Part shown: positions 1 to 15,600 of the stretch, piece by piece
Layout: the number at the start of each line of letters is the position of its first letter
Position numbering within the stretch: the first letter of the stretch is position 1
Origin: Certhia americana
Taxonomy: Eukaryota > Chordata > Aves > Passeriformes > Certhiidae
Direction of reading: 5' to 3'
Length of the DNA stretch: 64,000 nt
Assembly (NCBI GenBank): GCA_018697195.1
Contig: CM031864.1
Coordinates: forward strand, 15,133,286 to 15,197,285
The notes under the pieces: generated by a model
Database searches by the model: none
Told to the model about the DNA's origin: nothing
Seen by the model: the letters and a program-made list of their open reading frames with translations, nothing else
Position numbers and translations under genes: made by a program

Positions 1-412
1 CTTCAACTCTGCCAGATTATAAGGGTGGAAATAAATTAACCCCATCAGGTCAAAGCTGGAGAGCAGGAAAAAAAATCTCCAACCTCTCTAATTCAGGTGT
101 GGAAACTTTAACGTCAATGGGTTTGTGTTTTTTAATGTCTTTACTCACATAAAGTCTTCACTATTTCTCACATTATACTCAAACCCTGCCATCTGGTAAG
201 AAACCAATTAAACCAACAAACTTCCCACTTAGCAAAGCGCCCAAATAGAAACTGTAATTATCTCTTTAGGTTAATAGGTGATGCCATTGAACCTCACATT
301 TTGAGAATTCTAATTATGGTCCATCATCCCATGAGTGAATGTACAGCGTCACACAGTGCAAACACACAGCAACCGTTTGACTTTTTTTCCTTGATCAGAT
401 TCATGAAAGTAC

Positions 413-644
413 CTGGCCACAACTGAAGTAAGTAGTGAAGAACCTCTATGTGCTTTTTGAAGTCCAGGGCACTAGCAAGCTCTTCTGAATCTGTGAAGAC
501 TCTGTTGTTATGGTTGGTGGTCTCCTGCCTCTGGCTCAGTAACACAGGGCCAAAACACACAGCTAAATTCTGGCATGTCATCTTATTTACTTCGTGGTAA
601 GAAGCCACCAGTTTCAGGTGATCCAACAGCATCTTCAGGGTAGC
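413..644 (-). CDS. SYDE2: SYDE2 exon 6 (end of RhoGAP domain)
   Basis: The acceptor is ctttag before GCT at 644 and the donor is CCAG/GTACTT at 413. The exon holds 77 codons plus one base, from [10 protein letters not shown] to [18 protein letters not shown] is the conserved late helix of RhoGAP domains. Reading on past the donor gives an intron-derived tail and a stop, so the donor is preferred. The phase-1 end requires a further exon to the left of base 1. Confidence 0.93.
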
Positions 645-3600
645 CTAAAGAAACAAAATACTGCTCAGGAAACCAAACACTAGATAACTGGGGTGCTGGT
701 CATGGCTCTAGAAGGAAAAGATCAAGGCTGATAGCTCTGGTTTTACTACCAACAGAACATCTAAATGCTGAAAATTAGAAAAGCTGTATTTGACTATGAC
801 AGAGCAGACCAATTAAGACAGACTGCCTGGTAAAACTCAGTTTGTTCCTTATCTGAACTCAGTTCCACACAGCTGAGTTTTCTCACAGTAAAAAGGGTAC
901 ATCAGGAAGGAAGGAAAGGCTGCAGAAGCAGCACAGATCATCCAGGTACATTAGAAAATAAAGAAACCCTTGATATGATGTCAGCATCTGAACAAGCTTC
1001 CAGGTAATTCCAGATACTGTGCAGGCCCCTCCCTCCCTCCCCCCAGGAGAGGCTGTGGCTTGCTACACAGGAATTTGGCAGGTAACAGTGCACAGCTCTC
1101 TTACACTGCACAGCATGGGAAGGAAAGGCTTTATTGCACTTACTTCAGAAAAAGGAATGGATATGCCCAGGTAATTACAACATACAGATCAGAGTGCTCT
1201 GCAGAAGTGGAGAAGGACAACTCTGATCAATTGATCTAATCATGTAAAAGTAGAGATCACAGCCTTTCATTCACTTTTAAAGAAGCAATATAAGATGAAA
1301 ACCAGAGCAAATCCAGCAATGCAGACCCTCCAATTCATTGCAGCATGGAATAATTTTCAAGTATGTGGAGCATCACAAATCAGAGTGAACCACTCAATCT
1401 GACAAACAGTTCTGAGACATTTTATACCCAGTGTGAAAATGTTCCTTTAGTTTCTGAAGCTTGTGATTTACTTGAACGTGCTAACACTACTCACCTTCTC
1501 AACATCTGGCAGGCAATCCAGAAGGGCTGCTGTGTGTTCAGAGTCACTTGGGTCATTCTCACAACCATTTGCTGTCATTTTCAAGGGATTTTTCACCATG
1601 GCATCCAACACTGCTTCGTAGAGCTGTTTGGTTATCAGGGGAGAGGGCAGCTCTCGCAGATAATCCTTTAGGACACCTATTGAGACACAACAGTTGCCTT
1701 TAACAAGCTGTAGATTCGTGCTACAGCAATTTTTGGGAGCATTAAAACATCAACTTCACCTGCTCCTTAAGAAAATCCTCTTTGTCAGTGACAAACCTTG
1801 CACTCAGGAGTGAGGACACCGAAAGGGCACAGCAAAGAGGGGCTGGGGCACAGAGGTTGCTGCATGTGCAGGAATGAGGACACTGGGCACCAGGTGAGCA
1901 TCTCTTCAAGTTTCCCTCTTCTTCAGGGTGAGGGGAAGCGAGGAAAGGGCTCAGAGCAGTCCACCTCCCATCCAAGGAAAGGAGCTCAAATAAACACCAA
2001 AGTCCACACCTTGATGATCCCTCCTCTTTTATATAAGCCTAACAGTTAGTTATTCTGTTCTGTTTCCTTTCAGCTATAAAATTAGGAGCCAACACCTCAG
2101 TGCCCATGGCACATACAGTGAAGCACATGGTGTCTTCTCACCCAGCCAAGCACAAACCAAACGTGTCCTCATGAGAGAGAGCCATCGACTCCCTGCTGCC
2201 CCTGGGCACCAGCAGCCTCAGCACAGCACTGTCTCCTGCTGTGACAGATGCGATTCACACCCACAGGACACACTGCCTGGAATGCCCAGCCCTCCCATTT
2301 CTGAAGCAGGGGATGAGGCTGTTTCCAGGGACTGCAACAACCCGGCATGCACCTCATTAACGCCTATTCTATCCAGAGGAATTGAGGTTTGCATTCTTGT
2401 AAACTGGCTTTGGAACCTGGCTGATAATTCACTTTGAGAGGAGTTTCAGTACCTGGAAGAATAATAATGGAAAAAACCCAAAATATTAAGGCTTCTAACA
2501 GCAGCCTCTGGACATAGCAGGATACTATCTATCCAAGAGCAATATCCAGTACGACCAAAAAAAATTGAAGGAAACAAGCCTGCTTCCCAGCAGTTTTCCT
2601 TTTCCTTTAAAAATTGCTTTCTATTCCACAAATACCTACTAATTTTATCTAGATCACAACTGTATTTAAATACTTTGTTAGGAAGAAATGCTGAATTAAA
2701 AGAAACTGTTTAAAAGCAGGTACTGCAGTTAACAAAACAGCCTGTCCTCCAAACAGGTAAAGTTGGAAAGGCAGGAGATTTTTTTAGCAGGCACTCCTCA
2801 CAACCTTGTAAAATCTCACATCACAACAATTACCATCACACTGTGCTATTTAACAAAGCAACAGTTTTCATTAACTCAAGTCTGTGTAACTGAGTTGTAA
2901 AATGTACTGTACAGCATGGGCTTAGCTACATGATAAGTTTCTAAAAAAGAACAGGGAACAGAAGTTGACATTTTGCCCTTCACATGCAGAATGCATGTAA
3001 GAGTTGTCTTCTACCTGTATAAATATTTTCATTTAAAAAAGAATCCTGCACTTGCAGCAGTGCAGCTACTGAAGCTGTGCTGCAGGAGCAGCACTACCTG
3101 AAGCAGCAGCCCCCTGGTCCTGAGCTGCCAAATCACCTCCTGCTGCAGCCAGGCAAAACCATCTCTGCAGACACCACACGGCCTCCAGGAGCTCACTCTG
3201 TGCTTAAAATGGGAACATCCCCTCAGCAACACAAAACATGCAAACAACCATTTTTTCCTGAAAAAATATTTTCCCTGGTGGCTTGGTGGGATCTTTTTGT
3301 TTGCTTTAAAGAGAATATGCACTTTCCGTACTTTCCACTTAAGTGGCTAGGTTTGTTTAGTAACTTACTCATATTCCTCCCTTCCCACTAAATATTTTTT
3401 CTTCCCTGAATTTAGAGGCTCATGTTCCCTATGTGGATTAGCTGGTTAAAATATTTATGAAACAAATGTGGCCGATGCTGGGATATTTTCCTTTTTTCAT
3501 AAGTAAAACATTAGCAAGAGATGCTGACTTCTATCAAGATCTCTGTTTCAGTTGTGCTTTTTTTAGAGGCAGAGGCTGAAATCAAAATCAGCTTACAGTA

Positions 3601-6600
3601 GGAAATTATATGTTCTAATCAAATTAGTTTATACTAAACACTCACAACCATCTATTAATAATTATTTAGCAGGAATTCCTGCAATAGGATCCACAATCAC
3701 ACCACCTGCCAAAGGACTTTCTCCTGTTCAGCTCTGGATGGTTTGGGAGTCACGAATGCCCCTTGACCTTTTTAAGTCCTTTTGCTATTCACTCAGCAGA
3801 ATTAGCCCTCTAAGAGGCTGCTGTTATTTTTCTCCATGAATCTATGCTTCCTGCTGCTGCCAGCCCACTAGCGCATTCCTCTTGACACAACCACACACAA
3901 CAAATTTAGACAGAGAGCAGAAATTGCCATCCACTCCATTAATTCCTCATTTTTCTGACCCACTGAACTGTTAAGATTATTGCAAGCTTTATGCAGAGAT
4001 ATGAATTCACGTGGATGCCAACAAACATGATGCAACAACACGGCTACAGGTCAGCTCCATGAACTGCCTGCACGCCTCAGTTTGATCCATGAGCCCACTT
4101 CATGGTGTGTAAGCCTGTGCCAATCCAAAGAGTATTTCTCAGTCAAGATTTAATCATTAGATGTTCAGTCTTTAGTCTTTGGAGAGCTGTCAAAAAAAAA
4201 ATATTATTCATCTTTTTGGAAAGAAGCACTACTCAAATTTCAAAAAGGACATAAGGCAGCACTTCTCTTCAAATCAGCCAAGATTTATGCTGAGGATTCA
4301 TATTCTGTGGAACACATGTTTTGGCTGATAGAAGTATGAATCATATGCATCAGCCTCAGCATTAAGTAATCAGGGGAAACATTCCCTCTCAACCCAACTC
4401 CCTAAGTACATTCAGTAAGTTTTGTGGGCTTTTATTCCTAGCACTAAGCACAGTGGCTAACTCACTTGTCCACAAAAACTGTAGGTTCCCCTGTCAGTCC
4501 ACAGCAGGCAGTTTCCAGTAATTAGAGTAGCTGCATTTGGGTCAGCAGAAGCTACAGATGCCAACAGCCCTTCCCTGCCTGCTCCCTCAGCCCACAGAGC
4601 CCCCACAGTCAGTCCTTGCAGCACAACACTGACACAGGCAGCACAGGCACTTGCACAGCTGCAGGGCGACCAGGGAAATAAATCTGCTTTTCCAATGTAA
4701 TTCCTGGAAACCCTTTTTCCCTTGTAAGGAAAGCAGCACTTAAGTAAACTCTTGCAATAGAATGCAAACTAAAGGACACCCAGTAGAAAACAAAGCTGCA
4801 GTCTTTTCACTCTTGCAATGCAACCTCTGGATGCAAAATAGCATCTTCCAGTAGTACCACCACCAAGCCACACCTGCATGGTCACCTAAAGATCATCACC
4901 ACCAGCAAGGCTTGCAGGAATGTACATGGAAAAGTGTACTTCACTGTTTCAATTTCACCACCACAGCACAAACTCATGAGGGAAAGATCAGTCAGACCAT
5001 GTTGCTGCCCTTCTAGAGCTTTGCAGTAGCACTGAGCTCTCCTGCAGTTCAGACTTTGGCTTCAGCTCGTTCTGGTTGGTTCTGAGTGTACATATACTCT
5101 GGAAAATCAAAATGCTTAGGAAATGTTCCAGGTTCTGCTGCATACAGGTAAGTACTAAATTCCTACACCCCTCCTCACCATACTCCTGAACCATTTCTAC
5201 AAATACTGTTTTATTTTAATGATTACTTGTAGCATGGAACTGCAATGTCAATTTTTAGTATCTAAAATTTTTAAAAGTAGCAACAAAGTTTTTCGGTATC
5301 CCAAAGTACACATTAACCAAATTGCAGTTCACTGCTTATCTGATAACAAGTCAATATCAAACAGCTTTTGCTGTTGGCAGAAAGCAACAGAGGGGTTTTA
5401 TTCCACCATAAGAGTTGATGACAAAAAAATTGAGAAAATAGAACTTCAATAATTTCATGGAACAATCTGATCTTAGAAGTTCTCACCACTTTTTATCATT
5501 AATTTATTTGCAAAGAGAAGAAAACGACCCAGTTTAAATGATCATTTATATTTTTTACCTTTACACCTCGTTTATAAAAGCTGTATAACATCAGAGTGAA
5601 ACACTGGTGGGTTAATGGCAAGACTTGATGACATTAAAAGTCTTTTCGACCTAAATAATGCTATGATTCTATAAATACAAGTTTCTGATGCTGAAAATGC
5701 TGATACTTGTCAACAACTTTGAACCCCACTGCAAAATCAGCCAAGTAAGGCAAACTGACTGGCTGCACACTCTGAACCAAGAGGTTTATATAACTCAGTG
5801 AATGGCATCGAGTAGTATCTTCTGATAACACATTGTATAATTGTAAAATGTAATTAATAAAATTCATTCCCAGTACGTTGAAATGAAATAAACTACCAAA
5901 TAGGGTATAACTCTCCTATAAAGCTGGATGTTAGATATTACAGAAAGGGTTTTGGCACAGAAAATTTATACCCCAACTACTGTTATATTTTCCATTCCTT
6001 GATACACAGGCAGAGAATGCTTCTGACTAATTTCTCAGAACAACTGGCTTACTCAGTGATGCCTGAAATTAGATCAGCTTTAGCTTACATAATAAGTATC
6101 AATAGTTATAAAACTGTTCCAGTTTTAAGCAAACCAGGAAAACCTCAACAACTTACTTCAGTTCTGCAGCTCAATTCCTGGGAAGAGACCCATGTAAGGA
6201 GCTGACACAGACAAGCTTCCCAGGGCCTTCCTATCCATGCCTGGAGCATGCTGTGTGACACCAAGGAAAGGGTCCCTCCAGGGAGCAGGAGAAAGCTTAG
6301 CAAGGTTTTTAGGAAAGCAGTGATCAAATGAAGGCACTTTCCTGCAGCTCTAACTAGCCTGCACAATACAACAGGAAATCTGTTTCCATAACTCCTGCAA
6401 TCTCCAACATAAAGGAGAGAACAGTTCATCCAAGACAGCCCTGGGTCCCATGGTGCAGAGCCACCAGCACAGCAAGATCACAACCAAGCTTTTCCAGACC
6501 TGCTCCAACACAAACCAATGGCAGAGGTTTAACCAGCTCCAAGACCCCAGCTCCTTTCAGACTCCCACTCCCCCCTGGATCTGGTGGAGCAGTTACTGGA

Positions 6601-9600
6601 AGCAGGTCCTTCCATGTCCTCCCCTCCCTACAAATCACTGCTGCTTCATCCATACTTACACATCCCCACAGTAACTGCATTCATTCCCAGCCAGCTGTCA
6701 GCAGCAGTCAAAAGCTTGTTAAAATGACTACAGAAAAAGAGTTCAAAGCACGATTTCATCCTTTTAAAGGTACATGAGGAACACGGCACAACTCTGTTGG
6801 AAGAAAATGTGTTTGTTACCTGTTATGACATTAATATCGGGGTACTGGCTCTCACAGAGAGTAACAGCCTTGCTGTCCTTCTCAAACGCCTCTCGCAGCT
6901 CTTTCTTCACGGCTGCCGAGCCGCAGAGCCGGTACAGCCCCACCACCTGCAAGCACAAACAACAGCCCCAGGTCAGCCTGTCCGGGCACTGACACGGGCC
7001 ACCGTGCGCTGTGACACACAGAGAGCCCGGCAGCGGCTCGGGAATGCGGCTGGGGAACGGGGCAGAGCCGGGAANNNNNNNNNNGGGGCAGAGCCGGGAA
7101 TGCGGCTCGGGAACACCGAACGGGGCAGAGCATCCCCACGCCCAGAATCGGGCACCTCCCAGGACACAGGGGCTGGGCAGCAGTGAATGATGCTCCTCTA
7201 ATCTCAACAGCCAACGTGCTGAGCAGAGTTTTATTGACATAACACAAGTTCTAAACTGAAATTGCCTATGTTTTGCTTTTATGCAGAATCAGGAAAGAAA
7301 TACAGATTAAATACATATTTGCTTCTCACCTGCTTACTCAAACCATCATTATTTTTCCTGGCATAATTGTTTAATTATACAAAATAGAACTCAAACTTCA
7401 GCAGAAAGAAGTGAGAAGTGTTTTATGTAAACAAAATAGCAGCACAAATACAGTTACTAATCGTTAGCAGAAGAAAGTCATACAACTGACTCCATACTAA
7501 AAATGAGGAAAATTACAAATCAGTAAACCAACTCAAGCCCCAAATAAGTGAAAATAATTTCCTGCAGTATTACGTTATATAGTAAAAATTTAAAATGTAT
7601 TTTTATACCCTTAATCAGAATTCCAAGAAAATTATGACTACTCCATTATTACACCTATAATATGTTGTTTTAAAGTTGACAAGATGCTGACTTTCATGTG
7701 TTTCAAATTATATTGAAAGTTTTCTGCAAGAGAGGTATTATTTAACTTGCTTAAGGTGATAGGAGTGAGACCCACACCACTCTTAAATTGAATTACCAGT
7801 TAAATCAGGTGCTTTCATGTATTGAAACTTTCCATGTTATCCTTATTTTTCACTTTCATCAACATCATTAATACAAAGCACTCCTATGATCCTACAACAC
7901 TAAATCTTAGAAATATTCATTTTATTTTAATTAGCATTATAGGCAGCTGGACTGAGCAGTAAAAGATTAATCCAAAACTACCACAGACTCAAGACAAAAA
8001 AGATCCAAAACCAAACCAAAACAAAGAACCCCACCTGTACATGAGAATGCAGGTATGCAAGCAAAAGTAATTTTCTGGTCATATATTAATTCCTGTTTAA
8101 ATAAATGGAAAGTTACCCAATGGAATTTGTACTACCCCTTTCTCAAGACTGAATATGATCTAATATATGCCTAAGACAGTTTCTTTTAAACTTTTAAAAT
8201 TTCCTAATGCCACACCTGAAATTCAGGTGGAGATTATGCACCATGACAGTATTTGCAGTCTATAGGAAAGTGAAAATATGTCAGACAAGCACGTGGTTAA
8301 AAGAAGTTAACAGTATATTTTGCAGTTTTGGTTCTCTCTGTGCAAATACAAAAATAGATTTCATGCTCAAAAGCATCAGGTACATTCAGATAACTCAAAA
8401 CCCAATTGCTTCATTACCAGTGTTGCCTTGATTACCCAGTATCATTTGCATGACTAGGTGCTAATAAACCCATAATAAAATGCTGAAACCATAGGACACA
8501 TATACCAGCAAGAATAAAACTTCTCTTTCAGTGATTTAGACGTTAGGAGAAATATCCACAAGAAAAATCACACAGTTAATATCAGTCATGACTTCTGGCA
8601 AAAGAGCCACGTAGATGCTCCATTTCCCTCTATAGTTCATGACCTGGGTTATAACCAGCAGAGCTAATCTCATCACACCTGGAAGCAGATCCAACCTGGC
8701 AGCAATTTAAAATAGTAACAGTGGTAGGTGTGACTACTTCTCAATTTCACCTGGGTGAGAACAGGTGCAAAAGACAAGGAGGGCTCATGTATGCTGTGGA
8801 ACAGCAGGCGACAGTCCTCCCACCAGTTTCAAATTAATTGTCAAGGGAACATCTGAGCTTAGGACTGTGGCATAGTCCTTCCTAATAGATCTCTTGTCTA
8901 GCATCCATAACAAGGGATTTGTTTCCATACCTCATTTCTCATACACATTCTTGTTCATTACATTACATCAACCAATAATGGGATGAAAAAAAAGACACTG
9001 GGCACTTCTGCTTGCAACAGTCCAAATTTTGAGAACAACCTGAAGAAAGACTAAGAGCAGTGGTGTGGGGGGAAGAACTAATTCAGCTCATCCTCCTCCT
9101 AATGCTGTGTACAAAGTGATGACGGAGATGGGTCTTAGGCATGCTGGTTTCAGACTGCACCAAAAGATGGGCTCACTGTGTCACTGTGTACAGTGTCTCA
9201 GCTTTGGGTTGGAGCAAACAGTGAAACCTAACATTTTTGCATTTAGATGTGTGTCCCTACAGACTGATCCATGTCTCAGGGGTCAAGCATTCTCAAGTTC
9301 TCAGTTGATCTCTGCTTTCTGAGGGACTCAACAAACACAGGTTTGTTTCACTATCCCCACTCCTAAAGCTCTGCTGGGAGCAGCTCCTGAGAGCAAGTGT
9401 AATTCTTCTCTACAAAGGCCAAGCTGAAAGTGCTGATTGCACACAGCCCTATTATTCTTCCCACACTACGATGGCCAGTGTTCATCACACACAAGCAGCA
9501 AAGGAAAAAAAACTGACTTGTAAAGATGTTTTTCATTTCCCCCATTTCCACTCACTATTTGCACTGCAACAACAGCTATCTCAACACAGAAATATTGACA

Positions 9601-12600
9601 AAAGAGATTAAAATATGCACAGTACCTGACAGCCTCTCTTTTCAATCTCCAGAATGCATTTCTGCAACAAAAGTGGCACCATCAAGCCTGCATTTTCCTT
9701 CTCTACAACTTTTCGAGCATCTACCCCAAACATCACAGGCTCACGGTCTGCATCAAGGCCATCGAGAGAGTTTTCCCACTGCTCCATGAGTGACAGCTTG
9801 ACATAAATAAGCCCCCTGGGCTCCAGTTTGACAGCCAGCTGATGTGTTTTGGTGACCCGAAAGAGAGTGGGAAGAGCCACAGTTCCATGACAACACACTC
9901 TGTTTTTCCGTGGGGTGGGTTCCCAACTGAACACCACCAGCTTTAAGTGCTGAGCGTTTTCAATTTCTATGTTGAATGTGTGGTCCATGTCAAGAAATGT
10001 TGTCCTACATGTCAGCAGGGCAGTCCTTGCTTTGTTTACTGAGTCAACCTGTATTGCACAAAAGACATCTTTTGAGTCTATTCGTGGTGGCTTTAAGTCT
10101 TCGGCACCATAAAAGTGAATGCTCATGAGTCCAGAGATGTACTGAGAGCACTTGGGTTGATCAGAAAAGTTGTAGTGTCTGAAGGCATCAATATCTATTT
10201 CAGGTTTACCACTGTTACTTGGAAGGCTCTCCTTTCCTTTCCCACACTTGGTTTCATGTCTGTGTTTACCTGATTTTGTTATAAGTTCAGGAGAGTCGCC
10301 ATCACTGAGGTAACCACCTTTGTTGAAGGATTTGGAGTTCCTTGAGCTCTTCTTTTTGTAGGTGTGTTGTGAGGACACACTGCTGTCAAGATGGTAACGG
10401 CTTATCACATTCCTGCTGGCAGCTATGGTTGAGTTTCCAGAAGAAGGCAAAGACACTGTATGGCTTGTATCCCGGCAGCTACTTTTCAGCAGGGAAGAAG
10501 GATTATCTGAACTACTATGGCTTGAAGTTCCCTTCACACTCAGCTTCCTGCTCAGCTCTGGCAGCTTTTTCATTTTCATGGAAAGCTTCCTCACAGTCCT
10601 GGGAGATTTGATTCTATCAGGGAAAGGCCAGTTGATTGATCCGCTTTTTTTCAGGGGACTGGGACTTGGAGGAGAAATCTCTGTGGAGGGTATATCAGGC
10701 TTGCGTGCAAGAGCAGCTCCAAAGCCTTTAGAAGAAAAGAGAAGAAATAATCATTTCAAACTGCAATTCTCAGCAATGAAAAAAATAAATCTTGAACTTG
10801 GGGAAAACATGTTGATTTATCATAACCTGATAAATGCAATTCATTCAGACAACCATCACTCATTCAGTCAGATGTTAACAGAAAGCTGTGCTCTGCTGAC
10901 TTGTTCAGCCAAATTTGGCAATTCACTGTCAAAAGTCAGATTTGTTCTGCTTTATGGAGATGAAAGGGCCAGAAATTACATATAAACAAATGAGCAATCG
11001 TGCCCGCTGCATTCAGCTCGACCCATTTGTGCTTCATCCCCCATACAAGCACACATGGCCACATTCCTGGGGCACAAGTGCAAGGAAACCAGACTTAATG
11101 AAAAAATCCTGGAAACATGGCAAAGGCACCCTTGTTTACAGAGCAGTAAGCTACACAGCCAGCACACCAGCATTGCCACTCCTCTCTTTCCTCTTATATC
11201 TAGAGGAAAGACACTTGTCTCTAATAAAGAATAATGCTCTTTGTGTTCCTCTATTACCTCAAAGAGCCCTGAATCTCTCCTGTGTAGATGCAGGCAGTCC
11301 TCACCTTTTCTTTAATTTCTCTCAGCTTCTCCTTTCTGCAGCAGGATGTAAGATTTATTCTTTCCAAAAGCTGCATCCTGCACTGCCTCATTTCACCTTC
11401 TGTGTTTCCTGGCACTACCATCCCATAAGAGAGTTTAAAGTTAGACAGCTCCCAAGTGACATTCTCAAAGGAAATCAACCCCATTTCAAGTTACCAAAAA
11501 GAAAAACAAAAAAAAACCAAAAAACAGCAAGCACTGATGCTAAAAAAAACCAAAAGAAAAAACCCAACCAAACGACACTCCCTCAATTCAGCAGTAAAGA
11601 ACAGCTAATTAAGGAACACAATTAGACATAAGACAGTACTGCACAGGAACCTGTGGTTTACCTGATGCGCCAATACTCAAGGAAATGCAAATACCAAGTT
11701 TTGCTCAAGCTATTCTCACTTCTGAATGAAGCATGAGGCAGTAATAACTGTAAGAAAATCAATCAACTTACCTGAGTTAAGAAGCCATGCATGAGGCCAG
11801 AATGATAGATATTAACAAAATTACATAATTACTTTCACTTAGAGTCACTTTTCCTCCTTAAGAAACAAAGAGTGCCTCTTGCTAGCAACAGCCACCCCAA
11901 TCACTTATCATTTTTCAAATGTTAGTTCCCAAGAGGACTGGGTAGCCTTGCCTGGAGTGCTATAGAGCCCCTAAGCCCACCAACACTGTGTGATGCAATG
12001 AGCCCAGACAGCTCACCAGAGACTCAAACACCTTTATCCATCCATCATTCCTCTTCTCTAGCCATGGAAAGGGAGACTGTTTACAGCATATAAAAAGAAA
12101 GAAAAAAGTGCTGTTTTCACAAGATGCTCAGTAAACCATACTTTATAGAGGTTTCTCCTTCAGATTTGCCAAGGACTTACTACTTTAATTCTAAACTAAT
12201 CACTTCAAGTCCACAGCAAGTGATTCTCACAATGCTTTGTGCATTCAAATTAATTTTCACCACTGGACTGTAACATACTTTTTATACTTCACCAATCTTA
12301 AACAGCCAAATCAGTCAATCTGGTCTTTGCTGTGGTTTTGGACCCCCCCCCTCCCCCTCCCAAGCAAAACCTTACAAAGGCTAGTTCTAGTCTCAATAGA
12401 AGTTTGGATTAAGCAATTTTTGCAGACAATTGCTTAAAAGAGTATCTTTATAAAAGGAAGTTTCAGTTACGAAGAATAATGCACAGAATCTGTTTTCCAG
12501 AGGAACAGAGGAAAATTCATTTAATCCTGCATCTCATGGAAGTAATTCCCTTGCAGGGGCAGGACTATTTCTAGCACGCCTGCTGTGCTTTTCTGGCAAG

Positions 12601-15600
12601 CAGCTAGTCAGAAATGTGGTGTTTGATAAAGGCAGACAAAGCCTCCCCTTGTACTGCAAATCACCGCACGGTCCCACTGGTGGGCTGGCGTGGAGTGCTC
12701 TATAAGCAATCAGTGCCACACTGCAGCCTCTAACATTAATCTTCCCTTTCTGTCAAAAGTCTCTGGCACAGGCTTGGAAAAGCAGGCCAGCAAATTAAAC
12801 TTCCCCCCCCACCCCCCTCCAGCTCATTAAAACCAAAGAGTCAATCTAACACTATGACTTTTATGTGTCCAACTTCTGCTGCGTTCAGCACCAAACAGTT
12901 AAAGTGAAATATGTGGCTGGAAGAAACTTAACAGTCGAGTATTATGTAGGATGGTATTCCCATCAGCACTGAGCCACATGTTGTTCCACTAAAGCCAGCA
13001 ATGTGCTGAGGTATGCACGCAATTTTAGAAGAGTGTACATGACAACTCTGAACAAGCTGCAGGAGGAGTTGTAGCACAGCCCAGTAACACTTCACTTCCC
13101 AGCCTACACATCTGACACGGCTTTCTCATAAGGGTGACAGCAAAACTGAGCTGCACCTCTTTTGTCAACCAGGTTACAACACTGTGCTGCAAACAGCAGT
13201 TAAGACATTAAAGATATCCTTACAGAAGGGTGGTAGAAGACAAAACGTTGTTTTGGCACCTGTTGCACCAGGACAGCATGGGCATGGTCGGTTTCATATA
13301 CACAGCTGACCATTTGTATGTGTATGTATATGCAACATTTATCCTTTACAGCAAGAACCCTCAATCCCTGGAACAACCTGGAACAAACAGGGACGTGGTA
13401 GAGTCCCCACCACTGCAGGTTTCCAAGCTGCAACTGCACGGGGTGGAGGCAGGTAGTCTCATTTAGGCTCCCCTTTCCACTGAAGGGGATGATCATGTGA
13501 TGCCCTCTCCAGCCTGAGCTGTTCTATTACATACGTTTAATACATTTACCTTGTGCCTTCTGACACCTTTGGCGGTATGAAAAAAGGAAAAAAAAAAAAA
13601 AAAAAAAGAAGCTTTTGGAGGACAATGCAATCCAAGTCAAAATGAATTGACACCCTAAGTAACTGTGTGTAACATCAGCTGTGGGTTCAGCTTCAGTACA
13701 AAGCCACCTTTTACTTTGCTCAGCACTGTGGCTGTGTGAAAGCATAAAGCCTTTCCATGACCACAGAAACACAAAGAGCCCACAGTGCCTCACAAACCAG
13801 GCCCCTCTCCCAGCCCATCTATACAGGTGTCCACAGGACAGTCACTACTGTCCCCTCAGTCCAGCAGACCAGCCCCTACAGCACACTGCCCCCAGGAAGA
13901 GAGGGCTCAGACTCAAGCACTTACAACACAGCCCCTGCCAGACATATGCAGTGATTTAGCACAGTAAACATGCTTGTCTGACCCTGTCTAATGCTGTTTA
14001 TATGTGTTTGGGCACATATATCACATGTCACACCCACTGCCAGCAACACATGCTGTTTTACAGGCACATTTGACTACCCTGTTATATATGTCACATTCCT
14101 CACTGCTTAAGATAGGGTTTCTGAGTTATTTTAAAGTTACTCAGAAAACCTGCAATTTATTTTTGGGCAACAAGTCGAGGTGAATAAGTTGGTCAGAAAG
14201 CTATCAGTTGCCTACTACACCAAGATACTGAAGTATCAAACAACCACTCTCACACCTAATGGAAGAGCTGAGTTAATGTATTAAAAGTGAAAAGGCAGCA
14301 AATCAAAATAGAAGAGCCTAAATATCTCAAAATTGTTCTTGTACAAACAATGGGTGAAAGAGGGCTACTGTTTTTCTGTGGTAGAATCCACAAAAGATAC
14401 TGATCTGGATCCTCAACTGACACAAACTGCACATCAGCTCTAGTGATGTCAAAAGCTGCTAAGTTCCTCAGGTGCAGGCACAGTTCTAGACCTGTTCTGA
14501 TATAAAACTTCAGAGCAGAACTGTAAATGGCTTCGAGAGAACAACTTATGATATATCAAACTGAAGCAACTTCAACGGAGACATAAGGTAAGCATCACCT
14601 CTATCTACATCAGCAACTGGGCAAAAGAAAACTAAAGAACTTTTTTAAACTGTGTTAGAAAGCAATTATTTCTATATAAAATCTTAATTACTTATCTAAA
14701 TGAATGGAAGGATCTCTGCTTTTAATATGTAAAGAAAAGTCTCTATATAAATTACTATTTTGACCAATGCAGTCCCTATCTAAATAACGCTTCAGAGTCA
14801 AGGAATGGAAAAATTAAAATGGTCCAAAAAAAAAAAAAAAATTCTCAGAATTTTGTAAAAATAACTTGTTTTCTTTGATTACTATACACACTGATCCTAA
14901 TAAAATTGTGATGAACACATCAACCCAGGGATCACTTTTATAGGAGCGAAAGACAGAAAATACATTGCTTAAAATAGAGCATTAATTAAAATGGGATGTG
15001 GTTATAGCACAACCCCCCAAGGCTCAGACACAAGAGATGAAGGGTGTGACCAGTGCCTGCTCCTCATCCTGGTGGTGATCCTCAGAGCATCCACCATGGG
15101 CTACCTCATTGCAGAGAGGAGCAAGCACGTGTAACAGCACTTTACTGACCAGATCTAGAGAGTTCAGTATCTCCAAATCAGCACGAGTTTGCTGCAGATA
15201 TTTTAAACATTAATGACCCTGCACATGAACCACAGGCGGCTCTGTTCAGATGCTGGAGCTGCACCAAGACACTCGTGGAGCACCATGGTGATGCCAAGCA
15301 CTGTTAGTTCAGGCTGCTTTCACAAACATTTCCTCTCCTCACTGTGTCTTTCACGGCATGAAAAACAGCTTTGCCCCTATTTACCCCACCAGAGGATACA
15401 AACAGTCACTCAGGACAAATCAGAAACTGGAAAAGGCAATAACTATTTTGATTGAACTGCTTCCACTCCTCAGTGCTACATCCTGTTGTTTTCTTTCACC
15501 AGCAGGTCTTTTTGGCATTGTCACCCCATGAATCTAAGACAAATGCATGAATAAGCCCTTGACCTCCAAAAGCATGTGCACAAACTCCCCAAAAAACCCA

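Noticed and set aside
10425..10985. 186-codon plus-strand ORF
   Set aside because: Antisense shadow of SYDE2 exon 3, whose minus-strand frame has the family motifs.
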